Source of the DNA: Alphaproteobacteria bacterium
GTDB lineage: Bacteria; Pseudomonadota; Alphaproteobacteria; Sphingomonadales; Sphingomonadaceae
Length of the DNA: 21,924 bases
Direction: 5' to 3'
Assembly: GCA_005882415.1 (NCBI GenBank)
Contig: VBAE01000109.1
Span: 1 to 21,924 of the forward strand
Below, piece after piece: positions 9,051 through 15,968 of the stretch. Positions within the stretch are counted from its first letter, which is position 1. Every line of letters starts with the position of its first letter. The notes under the pieces were generated by a model. The model did no database searches and was not told the origin of the DNA. It worked only from the letters and a program-made list of their open reading frames with translations. The position numbers and the translations under genes were made by a program.

Positions 9051-11264
9051 TCACCACCGCCAGGTCGCCTCCGCGGTGAAGGTTCGGCCGGGGAAGGGGT
9101 GGAAGAGGAAGTAGCGTCTGTCGCCGAGATTCTCGACGCCGAGTGCCAGCTCCCAGTGCGGCGCGATCCGGATGAGGGCGCGGGCGTCGAGGACGAGGTA
9201 GCTTTCGAAGCCTTGGTAGGTGTGGCCGACGGTGTCGCTATTGTCGATCGTCGCGAAGGAACGGCTGGCATAGCGCCCCGCCAGGCTGAGTGCCGCGATG
9301 TCCGTGGGGCGCCACGTCGCGACGAGGGACGCGCGCCGCCGCGGCACCTGCGGGATCGTCTTTCCTTCGGCCGCGGGGAAGGCGGGGTCGGAGACGATCT
9401 CGGGATCGGCGAGGGTGACGCTTCCGGACAGGTCGAAGCCGGGCAAAAGGCCCCGCCGCTCGAAGGCGAGCTCCAGTCCGTTGGTGCGGACGGCCCCGAC
9501 ATTCTGGACGTAGGTGAACAGGGCGGTGGAGCCCGGCAGCAAAGGCGCGGTCTGCGACAGCAGGGCGTCCTCGATCCGTTCGCGGAAGAGCGAGAGGCGG
9601 ACATGGCCGCTCGCCCAGCTCCGCTCCAGCGCAAGCTCGGCGGAGGTGGCGCGCTCCGGCCTCAGGTCCGGGTTGGGCACGGTGATGGTCGGGCCGGTGG
9701 CGATGGCCTGGTAGAGCTCGCTCACCGTCGGGAAGCGAAGCGCCCGGGCGAGCGAGAAAGTCGCCGCCCATCGCGCGCCGGGGGACCAATGGAGCGATGC
9801 CTTGGGCGACAGGCCCGCGCTGCTCCGCGCCGGCTGGTCGACTGCGAGGGCGGGCGACGAGGAAAAGTTGAAGCCGCGATAGGCGCGCCACCATTCGTAG
9901 CGCGCGCCGAGGGTCAGCTCGAGCTGCGGCGACAGGTGCCAGCCGTCCTGGAGCCAGAGGGCGCTGGTCCGGGTCCGGCCGCTCGCCGCCTGGACCAGGG
10001 CTCCCGCCTCGCCGCTCCGCCAGTCGGCTGTCGCGTAGCGATGGTTGGCGAGCTCGAAGCGGTCTTCATGGGCGCCGAAGCTCAGCTCGGTCCCCGCGGA
10101 GGCGTGCCAGCGCGCCTTGAGGTCGAGGGTGCGCCAGCCGGTGCCGTCCATTCGGACGATCGAGCCGGCGCCGCCTTCGGCTGAAGCGGGCAGGGCGCCG
10201 GACGGAATCCGCTGAACGTCGCGGCCAAAGTCGTAGAGTGTGGCGATGGCGGACCAGCTGAACGTCTCGCCCGCGCCGTCGAGGCTGAGCGCGTGCATCC
10301 AGTGGCGCTGGTCGATCGCGTAGACCTGGTTCGAGAAGGCGCTTGCCGGGACGGTCACCCGCCGGCCGTCGATGTTCAGGGTGCCGGCGAAGATTGGGCC
10401 GGAGGGGCCTGACAGATAGGTTTCGGCGCGGCTGTCCGTGTCGTTGAGGAAGAGGCCGACCGAATATGTCAGCCGGAGCGAAGGCCCGAGCTCGGCGGAC
10501 AGCTTAAACTTGAGATTGTCCTGGCGCTGCCGTTCCAGTCCTCCGGCGCCGAGGGCGAAGATCGGCCGGCCGCTGCGATCGAGGTCGGAGACCGCGCCCG
10601 TGACCGGAGTGCCGCCGGCTTGTGGAGCGGCAGGCTGGAGCGCCGTCACATAAGCCAGCGGCTGGCCCCGACTGTCGAGATGGCTTGCCGACGCGAACCA
10701 TGAGAGGGGGCCGATCCTGTCTCCGACATTCGCTGCAACCCGATAAGCGGGAAACAGGCCCGTCCGCCCATAATGATCGAAGGCCTGAAGGTTGACGTCG
10801 CTGCTCACCGACGCCTCGAGCCGCTCCGGAAGACGGGTGACGATGTTCACCACCGCCCCGATCGAATTGCCGGGGTAAGCGGCGGAGAAGGGGCCGTAGA
10901 GCACCTCGACCCGGGCGATCTCGTCGGGCGACACCATCCCCCAGCGGGGCGAGGCGAAGCTGTTATTGTTGCCGATCAGGGCGGAGAGAAGCACTCCGTC
11001 CGCATAGATCAGGCTTCGGGCGCTGGCGCCGACCCCGGAGGTGCGGGTGGCGAGCGGCGCCTGACTGTCGCCGACGTGGCGCTTGCGGACCAGCAGGCTC
11101 GGCAGATAGCGCAGCGAATCCTCGGCATCGATGAGGTTGGTGGTCTCGGCGAGACGCTCCGCATCGACCGCTTCCCGCGTATTGGGAGCATGTTCGATCG
11201 AGTCGTCGCGGCGGCCGACCACGATAATGGCCGGCGCCTGGGCGGGCGCGTCCTGAAGAAGCAT
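9051..11264 (-). CDS. TonB-dependent outer-membrane receptor, possibly for a metal such as copper
   Basis: Outer-membrane beta-barrel that takes up a ligand using TonB energy. The 737-residue protein has a candidate TonB box near the N-terminus (IIVVGRRDD, residues 13-21). Its plug domain (about 25-150) contains IDAEDSLRYLPSLLVRKRH and IARVEVLYGPFSAAYPGNSIGAVVNI. A long barrel of alternating strands ends in TFTAEATWRW, with the terminal aromatic residue expected for barrel assembly. Odd feature: from the only plausible start (ATG at 11264, AGGA upstream) there is almost no signal peptide, only MLLQDAPAQA, and the upstream codons in frame contain no further start. An export signal must exist for function, so the 5' end may be incomplete or misread. 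The upstream neighbour, 37 bases away, is a DUF2946-like protein with a His-rich loop. This pairing, known from copper-linked loci, suggests a metal ligand, but that is inference. Confidence 0.88.
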   Translation of the reverse strand: MLLQDAPAQAPAIIVVGRRDDSIEHAPNTREAVDAERLAETTNLIDAEDSLRYLPSLLVRKRHVGDSQAPLATRTSGVGASARSLIYADGVLLSALIGNNNSFASPRWGMVSPDEIARVEVLYGPFSAAYPGNSIGAVVNIVTRLPERLEASVSSDVNLQAFDHYGRTGLFPAYRVAANVGDRIGPLSWFASASHLDSRGQPLAYVTALQPAAPQAGGTPVTGAVSDLDRSGRPIFALGAGGLERQRQDNLKFKLSAELGPSLRLTYSVGLFLNDTDSRAETYLSGPSGPIFAGTLNIDGRRVTVPASAFSNQVYAIDQRHWMHALSLDGAGETFSWSAIATLYDFGRDVQRIPSGALPASAEGGAGSIVRMDGTGWRTLDLKARWHASAGTELSFGAHEDRFELANHRYATADWRSGEAGALVQAASGRTRTSALWLQDGWHLSPQLELTLGARYEWWRAYRGFNFSSSPALAVDQPARSSAGLSPKASLHWSPGARWAATFSLARALRFPTVSELYQAIATGPTITVPNPDLRPERATSAELALERSWASGHVRLSLFRERIEDALLSQTAPLLPGSTALFTYVQNVGAVRTNGLELAFERRGLLPGFDLSGSVTLADPEIVSDPAFPAAEGKTIPQVPRRRASLVATWRPTDIAALSLAGRYASRSFATIDNSDTVGHTYQGFESYLVLDARALIRIAPHWELALGVENLGDRRYFLFHPFPGRTFTAEATWRW

Positions 11265-11301
11265 GAGAGCTGATCCTGATGGGTCCGAAACGGCGAACGG
11301 A

Positions 11302-11670
11302 TCAGGCGGCGGGCGGTCCTCTGGCGGGCGGCGGCGGCGAGGCCGGCGGCGGAGGTGTCGCCTTGGGGGGCAGCAAGCGCGGCTGCGGCTCGGCCTTGAC
11401 GCTCAGCCTCTGCGGTAATGGGGGCGCTTCGGCAGGCAGGGGCGGCGCGAGCAGCACTGCATAGGGGCAGGCGGACTCGGCGCGGTCGTCATGGTCCCGG
11501 TCGCCATGATGCGAGGCGTGCTGGGCCACCGGCGCTGCTGCGGGGCAAGGGACGAGGCTGACCGCCCCGGCCGCTCCGGCGCCCAGCATCCAGCCGAGCG
11601 GGACCAGCGCGCGCAGCAGGATCGCGAGCGTCAGCGACAGAATGGCAATGGATCCAAAGCGGAAGCGCAT
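11302..11670 (-). CDS. Small DUF2946-like membrane/periplasmic protein with His/Cys-rich loop
   Basis: A 122-residue protein starting MRFRFGSIAILSLTLAILL. It has one hydrophobic N-terminal segment (about residues 6-36) that is a signal peptide or membrane anchor. A loop with CPAAAPVAQHASHHGDRDHDD and then CPYAVL follows, and a Pro-rich tail (TPPPPASPPPPARGPPAA). The Cys-Pro plus His cluster pattern resembles DUF2946 proteins, which are often encoded beside TonB-dependent receptors and copper-handling genes. The His and Cys residues could bind metal; that is inference. It lies 37 bases upstream of the receptor on the same strand, so the two probably form an operon. The start codon lies inside a perfect 15-bp stem (11665-11704) with a GAGAAG ribosome-site candidate in the loop, so translation may be controlled by RNA structure. 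A longer upstream frame exists, but it runs through the zinc-finger gene and has no support. Confidence 0.6.
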   Translation of the reverse strand: MRFRFGSIAILSLTLAILLRALVPLGWMLGAGAAGAVSLVPCPAAAPVAQHASHHGDRDHDDRAESACPYAVLLAPPLPAEAPPLPQRLSVKAEPQPRLLPPKATPPPPASPPPPARGPPAA

Positions 11671-11704
11671 CGCGGCCGAGCTTCTCACATCGGCCGCGAT
11701 GCGC
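11665..11704 (-). promoter_or_regulatory. Perfect 15-bp hairpin over the start codon of the DUF2946-like gene
   Basis: Arms GCGCATCGCGGCCGA (11665-11679) and its exact complement (11690-11704) enclose a 10-base loop. Read on the minus strand, the ATG (11670-11668) lies in the 3' arm and a GAGAAG ribosome-site candidate lies in the loop, so folding would hide the start. The hairpin also follows the zinc-finger gene stop by 19 bases and could end its transcript, but no U-run follows. It could be a translational switch, a terminator or attenuator, or both. Confidence 0.5.
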
Positions 11705-11723
11705 AAAGCCGCTTTCGGCGCGC

Positions 11724-11996
11724 TCAGCGCAGCTGGCTGTCCTTGCTTCCGCGGCGGTTGATCCCGGCGGCGGGGATCCGCGCGTCGCGGCCGGACTGGC
11801 AGGCGACGCAGGTGCGGGCGCCGGGCATTGCGAGTCGGCGCTTCTCGGGGATCTCCTCGCCGCATTCGACGCAGTCGATGTCCCCGCTTGCCGCGGTGCT
11901 CGCAGCGAGCCGGGCCCGGGCGGCGAGGACGGCATCCATCACCGTATCGTCGATCTGATCCTGCACCGCGCCGTCGCGCGACCATCCGCCGGCCAT
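11724..11996 (-). CDS. DksA/TraR-type C4 zinc-finger protein (YbiI-like)
   Basis: A 90-residue protein starting MAGGWSRDGAVQDQIDDTV, with one zinc finger made by Cys42, Cys45, Cys63 and Cys66 (CVECG and CVACQ). It ends NRRGSKDSQLR, nearly the same tail as E. coli YbiI as I recall it. Members of the TraR/DksA superfamily act at the secondary channel of RNA polymerase. This short YbiI group lacks the long DksA coiled coil, and its function is not well established. The start at 11996 is chosen over an ATG at 12053 because it matches the MAxGW opening of relatives and has GGAG about 9 bases upstream. It is divergent from the Gly-rich gene at 12236. On the same strand it precedes the DUF2946-like gene, separated by a strong hairpin. 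Confidence 0.85.
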   Translation of the reverse strand: MAGGWSRDGAVQDQIDDTVMDAVLAARARLAASTAASGDIDCVECGEEIPEKRRLAMPGARTCVACQSGRDARIPAAGINRRGSKDSQLR

Positions 11997-12235
11997 GGCC
12001 GCAACTCCATTCCCAAGTCTCGCCAGCCACTTAGATAGGCTTTCGGCAAGCAAATTTGAAGTGGTGCGGCGGCCTGGACCGCGGCGGCAACGCTTCGACG
12101 CAGGGCTCCGGGATTATCGGGATGAGAACGCCCCGATTTTGCGCTATAAGCGTGTCCGTGCAAGCCGTTGGGCGAACGGAAGCGGCGGGACGCGCCGCCC
12201 GCCGGGTCGCCATTCTCCCACCCGAGGAGGCCGTG

Positions 12236-12871
12236 ATGAGCATGTTGACCAAAGCCGCAATTGTCCTGATCGTCGGCGGCGCCCTCTTCGCCTCCAGCCC
12301 GGCCGACGCCCAGCGCAGGGGCGGCTATGGCGGCGGCTACGGCCATGGCGGCGGCGGCGGCTACGGAGGGCATGGCGGCTATGGCGGCGGCCATGGCGGT
12401 TACGGCCATGGCGGCGGCTATGGGCATGGCGGCTATGGCGGCCATTATGGCTACGCCCGCTACGGCGGCTACGGCCGCGGCTATTATGGCGGCTATCGCG
12501 GCTATGGCTACGGCTACGCCTATCCCGCTTACGGCTACGGCTATTACGGCTACCCCGCTTATTACGGATATCCCGGCTATTACGGCCATGGCTATTACGG
12601 CCACGGCTATCATGACGATGGCTGGGTCGCGGTCGGCGCCGGCCTGCTCGGGGTCGCGATCGGCGCGGCGATCGGCGCGCACCACGACGATCACGACCAT
12701 GTCCGGGTCGAATATCGCGAGGCGCCGCCGCAGCAACTGTGCGACGACGGCCGCCCGCCGGCGCAGGACGGCTATTGCCCGCAGGTACAGCCGCAGATCC
12801 ACGTCGTGCCGGTCCCGCAGCCTCAATATCAGATGCCGCTGCCGCCGGTGGAGGATGGCGAGCGGGGCTGA
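12236..12871 (+). CDS. Exported Gly/Tyr/His-rich repeat protein with glycine-zipper-like segment
   Basis: A 211-residue protein starting MSMLTKAAIVLIVGGALFASSPADAQ, a clear Sec signal peptide with cleavage likely after ADA. The start is set by GAGGAGG five bases upstream; a GTG directly before the ATG is less likely. Residues from about 27 to 125 are low-complexity repeats of GGYGG, GGHGG, YGHG and later PGYYGHGYYGHGYHDDG. Next come a small hydrophobic GLLGVAIGAAIGA segment (glycine-zipper-like), a His/Asp cluster HHDDHDH, and a Pro/Gln-rich tail with two Cys (QLCDDG, GYCPQ). No enzyme domain is seen. It may be a cell-surface or periplasmic structural or metal-binding protein, but its role is unknown. 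It ends 14 bases from the convergent gene at 12886. At DNA level, 12317-12620 is a run of GGC/TAT/CAT codons forming an imperfect tandem repeat. Confidence 0.78.
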   Translation: MSMLTKAAIVLIVGGALFASSPADAQRRGGYGGGYGHGGGGGYGGHGGYGGGHGGYGHGGGYGHGGYGGHYGYARYGGYGRGYYGGYRGYGYGYAYPAYGYGYYGYPAYYGYPGYYGHGYYGHGYHDDGWVAVGAGLLGVAIGAAIGAHHDDHDHVRVEYREAPPQQLCDDGRPPAQDGYCPQVQPQIHVVPVPQPQYQMPLPPVEDGERG

Positions 12872-12885
12872 GCCGGGCGAGCCGC

Positions 12886-13359
12886 TCAGGGCGTCTTGGG
12901 AGGCGGTGCGGGGTAGAGGCGCTTGGCGTCGAGCTCCGCCACCGCCGGCGCCTCGGCCTTGCAATATTTGGCGGACGTGCCGACGGCCTTCTTGATCCGC
13001 CGGCGGACCTCCTTCGAGTCGCCGCCCGACGCCTTCTTGCCGATCTCGAAGTCGCTCCAGGCGACGCTTGCGCAGCCGCGGAAGCCGGCGAGGATCCGCA
13101 CCCAGGTCTTGGCCCGCTCTACGCTGATCGCGAGTTCGCCCGACGTATAGCCCGCCTCGCAGGCGTCGGCGGTGCAGGGCGCCTCGCCCTGCCAGAGATG
13201 CTCGGCGAAGGCCCAGGCGCCGGGCGGAAGGCCGAACAGATCCTCGGGAAGCTTCTGCGCCTCCGAGCTCCCCGCCTTCACCTTCTCCACCCTCTGCGAC
13301 GCCAGCGGCGTGGGCGTTAGTAGGAGGGCGGCGATGAGGGTGGGCGCAGCGACTTTCAT
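12886..13359 (-). CDS. Exported protein of unknown function
   Basis: A 157-residue protein starting MKVAAPTLIAALLLTPTPLAS, a good signal peptide, with AGGATG upstream as ribosome site. The mature part contains DLFGLPPGAWAFAEHLWQGEAPCTADACEAGYTSGELAISVERAK, with a C-x4-C pair, and two more cysteines (RGCASV and KYCKA), so disulfides in the periplasm are possible. I do not recognise the family; similar hypothetical proteins probably occur in sphingomonads. An upstream in-frame start at 13518 would add 53 residues that overlap the divergent VOC gene and hide the signal peptide, so it was rejected. The gene is convergent with the Gly-rich gene and divergent from the VOC gene, with a 142-base intergenic region likely to hold both promoters. 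Confidence 0.72.
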   Translation of the reverse strand: MKVAAPTLIAALLLTPTPLASQRVEKVKAGSSEAQKLPEDLFGLPPGAWAFAEHLWQGEAPCTADACEAGYTSGELAISVERAKTWVRILAGFRGCASVAWSDFEIGKKASGGDSKEVRRRIKKAVGTSAKYCKAEAPAVAELDAKRLYPAPPPKTP

Positions 13360-13501
13360 GCCTGTGACATCCTGCCGCTGCGGAGCGAATGCCATCGGGC
13401 AAAATCCCGAGCGGCGGGGATTTGGATATTCGTTCCGCCGATGATACGAACCCGCCCTCGTAGCGCGTGCTTTCCACTCCGGAAGAAGGAGGACTGCCGC
13501 C

Positions 13502-14062
13502 ATGGCCCGCCCCGTCAAATTCGCCCATGTCGTCTACATGACCCGGCGCTATGAGGCGATGATCGCCTGGTACAAGGACGTGTTCGAGGCGGAAGTGGTC
13601 AACATGGACCCGGCGCTCGCCTTCATGACCTATGACGACGAGCACCACCGCTTCGCCTTCGCGAACCTCGACCTCTTGAAGCCCGACGGCGGCGGCGCCG
13701 ACGACCGCGGCCAGATAGGGGTCAACCACGTCGCCTACACGTACGGGAGCGTCGGCGACTTGCTGGCGACATACGAGCGGCTGAAGGCGGCGGGGATCGA
13801 GCCCTACTGGCCCGTCCACCACGGCACCACTTTGTCGCTTTACTACACCGACCCGGACGGCAACCGGATGGAGTTCCAGGTCGACGCGTGCAGCGCGGAA
13901 GCGGGGAAGGCGCTGCTCGAGGCGACGGACAATCCGGTCGGGGTGCTGTTCGATCCTGAGGCGCTGGTCGCGCGGTGGCGCGGCGGGGAGGGGGAGGAGG
14001 CGCTTCTGGTCCAGCCGGCCGGGGAGCCCTCGCCGGTGCCGGCGGCGCATGGGATGACCTGA
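13502..14062 (+). CDS. VOC-fold (glyoxalase/extradiol dioxygenase-like) protein
   Basis: A 186-residue, single-unit vicinal oxygen chelate protein. The paired beta-alpha-beta-beta-beta modules are visible in VKFAHVVYMTRRYEAMIAWYKDVFEAEVV and IGVNHVAYTYGSVGDLLATYERLKAAGI. A plausible metal triad is His9 (FAHVV), His76 (VNHVAY) and Glu124 (NRMEFQVD), the pattern of type I extradiol dioxygenases such as 2,3-dihydroxybiphenyl dioxygenase. The YYTDPDGNRMEFQVD motif is typical of that group. The substrate cannot be told from the sequence: ring cleavage of a catechol, or another VOC reaction. A strong ribosome site (GAAGGAGGA) precedes the ATG. The Gly/Glu-rich tail after about residue 160 is probably flexible. 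Confidence 0.85.
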   Translation: MARPVKFAHVVYMTRRYEAMIAWYKDVFEAEVVNMDPALAFMTYDDEHHRFAFANLDLLKPDGGGADDRGQIGVNHVAYTYGSVGDLLATYERLKAAGIEPYWPVHHGTTLSLYYTDPDGNRMEFQVDACSAEAGKALLEATDNPVGVLFDPEALVARWRGGEGEEALLVQPAGEPSPVPAAHGMT

Positions 14063-14103
14063 GGTCACACTAGGGTCACACCTGCACGGGGCGCGGCGGG
14101 GCA

Positions 14104-14772
14104 TCAGGAGGTCTCTTCCACCTCCGGCGCGATCACCGTCGGCAGCGGGTGGGCGCGCTCGCCGCGGCGGCCGCGCATCCTGAACGTGCTCTGATATTCG
14201 CGGCGCTGCTTGGCGACTTCGTAGAGGACGATGCCCGAGCTGGTGCCGAGGTTGAGGCTCTCGATCATTCCGAACATCGGGATGCTGACGCACATCTCGC
14301 TCCGTTCGACCGCACGCTCGCTGATGCCGATCGCCTCGCTTCCGAACCAGACCGCGAGCTTGGCGTGGCGGGTGAAATCCCCTTCGTGGAGGAAGATGCA
14401 GCTCTTGCCCTTGACGTGCGGCGAGGTGACGACGGACTTGAAGCCCTTCTTCTCGAGATGGTCGAAGCAGTCGTCGGTGCTGTCGAAGCGCCGAACGAAC
14501 GTCCACTTCACCGCCGACACCGAGGTCTTCGAGACCGACTTGCGCTCGCGAAGCTCCTGCCAGTCGTCGGGCAGCGAGCGGCGCGGATCGACCACATAGA
14601 CCTTCTCGACGCCAAGCGCGTTCACGTTGCGGATCACCGTTCCGATATTCTTCACGTCGCTCGGGTTCTCGATCACCGCGATCAGATTCTTGCAGCGGAA
14701 CGGCGCGATCTCGTCGGCCCGCTTGCGGACCGATTTCTTCGATGCGGGTTTTTCTTCGACTTCGTCTTCCAT
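14104..14772 (-). CDS. TrmH/SpoU-family RNA 2'-O-methyltransferase
   Basis: A SPOUT-fold methyltransferase that transfers a methyl group from S-adenosylmethionine to a ribose 2'-OH in tRNA or rRNA. The 222-residue protein has all three family motifs. Motif 1 is PSDVKNIGTVIRNVNALGV (about residues 38-56, with the catalytic Arg), motif 2 is LAVWFGSEAIGIS, and motif 3 is IPMFGMIESLNLGTSSGIVL, which builds the trefoil knot. An N-terminal basic, Lys-rich stretch (KPASKKSVRKRADE) and a basic C-terminal tail (RMRGRRGERAHPL) may help bind RNA. The overall size and lack of an extra L30-like domain resemble TrmH (tRNA Gm18) more than RlmB, but the target is not certain. It is convergent with the VOC gene, with a 41-base gap holding two direct GGTCACAC copies. 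Confidence 0.88.
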   Translation of the reverse strand: MEDEVEEKPASKKSVRKRADEIAPFRCKNLIAVIENPSDVKNIGTVIRNVNALGVEKVYVVDPRRSLPDDWQELRERKSVSKTSVSAVKWTFVRRFDSTDDCFDHLEKKGFKSVVTSPHVKGKSCIFLHEGDFTRHAKLAVWFGSEAIGISERAVERSEMCVSIPMFGMIESLNLGTSSGIVLYEVAKQRREYQSTFRMRGRRGERAHPLPTVIAPEVEETS

Positions 14773-15025
14773 GACCGGCTCGGCGTGCTCCCTTAGCGAT
14801 TGCAGCTTCCTAGGCCGAAGCGATCCGCGGGGACAATGGCGGCGTGAAGTTCATGAAGTTCATGGTCTGGCGGGTTTTTGAACTTCGCGGCGGGGGGTGC
14901 GCGGGGCGGCGCAAAAGGTGACAAAGGTACCGGTACGTAAATTTGCACTTGCGACGAATGGAGTGGACCGGAGCTCGGACGGGGGGCCGCGGAGGGGGCT
15001 GGGGACAGGCGCCGCGGCGCGCGCA
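14773..15025. other. Non-coding gap with a direct repeat and a 10-bp palindrome
   Basis: No convincing gene is seen here. It contains a head-to-tail direct repeat of GAAGTTCAT (14846-14854 and 14855-14863), with the inverted partial copy GAACTTC at 14880-14886. It also holds a perfect palindrome GTACCGGTAC (14927-14936), next to two AAAGGT copies. The palindrome could be an operator for the TrmH-type gene upstream of its start, but nothing shows this directly. Confidence 0.4.
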
Positions 15026-15427
15026 TCATTCGCCGCCCTGCAGGCGCTGGAGGGAGCGATAGGCGGCGACGAGCAGCCTGTTGTCGTAGACCCGGCGGGT
15101 GCCGCGCTGAAGGCCGCCGTAGAAATAGGGCTCCTCCACCCCTTCGACCGCCCGCTCGATCATCGCGAACATGACGTTCGTGCCGCCCCCCGCCTGCGCC
15201 TCCTCCCAGGCACGGGCGAAGCCGCTATCCGGGCCCGCCCGCTCCAGAAGCTTGTACGCGGACTTGCGGCTCATCCCCGCCGCCTCGGCCGCGTAGCTGA
15301 CCACCCCGATCTTCCGAAACGCCGCGATGAAGATGCGCTGCCGCTCCGGCGTCCAGCCGTCGCGGCGGTTGGTGCGCGAGGGCACGGGCTCGAAGTCGAA
15401 GGGATCGTGGGAGGCCGAGTCGCTCAT
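15026..15427 (-). CDS. Small helix-turn-helix protein, terminase-small-subunit-like
   Basis: A 133-residue protein starting MSDSASHDPFDFEPVPS. The central part GWTPERQRIFIAAFRKIGVVSYAAEAAGMSRKSAYKLLERA (about residues 24-64) is a helix-turn-helix of the kind found in phage terminase small subunits and DNA-binding relatives. It is followed by FARAWEEAQAGGGTNVMFAMIERAVEGVEEPYFYGG and ends NRLLVAAYRSLQRLQGGE. This layout recurs in many sphingomonad proteins of unknown role, as I recall. DNA binding is likely; the target and role are unknown. A longer frame from 15841 would overlap the antitoxin gene and run through the palindromic repeats, so the ATG at 15427 is preferred. It lies at the left edge of the accessory block. 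Confidence 0.75.
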   Translation of the reverse strand: MSDSASHDPFDFEPVPSRTNRRDGWTPERQRIFIAAFRKIGVVSYAAEAAGMSRKSAYKLLERAGPDSGFARAWEEAQAGGGTNVMFAMIERAVEGVEEPYFYGGLQRGTRRVYDNRLLVAAYRSLQRLQGGE

Positions 15428-15503
15428 CGGGGAGTATATGACGCAGGGGTGGGGGTGTAGGAAAGTTCTTTTTTTGTTCCCCGCTGCCGGGCCGAGCTCA
15501 AGC

Positions 15504-15636
15504 GGCGCTTGCGCGAAGAGCCGCGGCGAGCCGGCCGGGGCTCCCACGAAAGTACTACTTTCGTGGGGACCCTGGCGGGGCGCGCGGATCAGCCGCGCGA
15601 ACCCGTCCGACGTCACGGAATTCAGTTCCGTGACGG
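15504..15636 (+). repeat. Palindromic repeat element, left copy (E1) of a pair flanking the TA-retron block
   Basis: An ordered set of blocks shared with an inverted copy at 18311-18412: GCGCGAAGAG, then CCGGCCGG, then GCGAACCCGTCCGA, then the hairpin CGTCACGGAA-loop-TTCCGTGACG (15611-15635). E1 also contains an extra perfect palindrome, CCCACGAAAGTA and its complement around one base (15543-15567), absent from the other copy. The conserved core (15597-15618) matches the second copy at 21 of 22 bases. Confidence 0.6.
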
Positions 15637-15647
15637 CTTCTTTTTCC
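15611..15647 (+). terminator. Hairpin with T-run, terminator-like, within E1
   Basis: A perfect 10-bp stem (15611-15620 with 15626-15635) and a 5-base loop are followed by GGCTTCTTTTT. Read rightward this has the form of a Rho-independent terminator, placed upstream of the antitoxin gene. It would shield the toxin-antitoxin genes from transcription entering from the left. The same stem is also part of the dispersed repeat, so its role may be structural. Confidence 0.42.
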
Positions 15648-15718
15648 CCTCGTCCCCTCGGGGAGGGAGCGGACGGCAGGAGATTGAAATTACCCTCCAG
15701 TGGGGTTATACCGTGAGT

Positions 15719-15958
15719 ATGAAAGTCGCCGTTTCCATCCCCGATCCGATCTTCGAGGAAGCTGAGCGCCTGGCCGAGCGCCTCAACACTTCGCGGAGCG
15801 ACGTCTACGCCCGCGCACTCGACGCCTTCGCCGCCGCTCATGCGCCGGACCGGGTGACCGAGGCGCTCGACGCCGCGATCGAGGCGGCTGGCGAGAGGGG
15901 GGCGGACGACTTCACCCGCGAGGCCGCGCGCCGCGTCCTCGGCCGGGTCGAATGGTGA
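15719..15958 (+). CDS. Ribbon-helix-helix (CopG/ChpI-like) antitoxin
   Basis: A 79-residue protein starting MKVAVSIPDPIFEEAERLAERLNTSRSDVYARAL. The N-terminal beta strand (KVAVSIPD) and two helices form a ribbon-helix-helix DNA-binding fold. The C-terminal part (DALDAAIEAAGERGADDFTREAARRVLGRVEW region) would wrap the toxin. It is encoded 10 bases upstream of a MazF-family toxin on the same strand, the standard antitoxin-first order. It neutralises the toxin by direct binding and very likely represses its own promoter. A GTG two codons upstream (15713) is an alternative start; the ATG at 15719 gives the canonical MKVAVSIPD opening. High confidence in family and role, from both sequence and neighbour. 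Confidence 0.85.
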   Translation: MKVAVSIPDPIFEEAERLAERLNTSRSDVYARALDAFAAAHAPDRVTEALDAAIEAAGERGADDFTREAARRVLGRVEW

Positions 15959-15968
15959 CGTTCCGCCG

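Noticed and set aside
7132..9057. Long minus-strand frame opposite the acyl-CoA ligase
   Set aside because: The ligase on the plus strand has all adenylate-forming motifs; the antisense frame has none.
12056..12235. N-terminal extension of the Gly-rich protein
   Set aside because: The extension lacks a ribosome site and would bury the signal peptide that begins at 12236.
14793..15029. 78-residue minus-strand frame in the gap before the TrmH-type gene
   Set aside because: The composition is low-complexity Pro/Ser/Ala, no ribosome site is seen, and it overlaps the repeats. I see no support for a protein.
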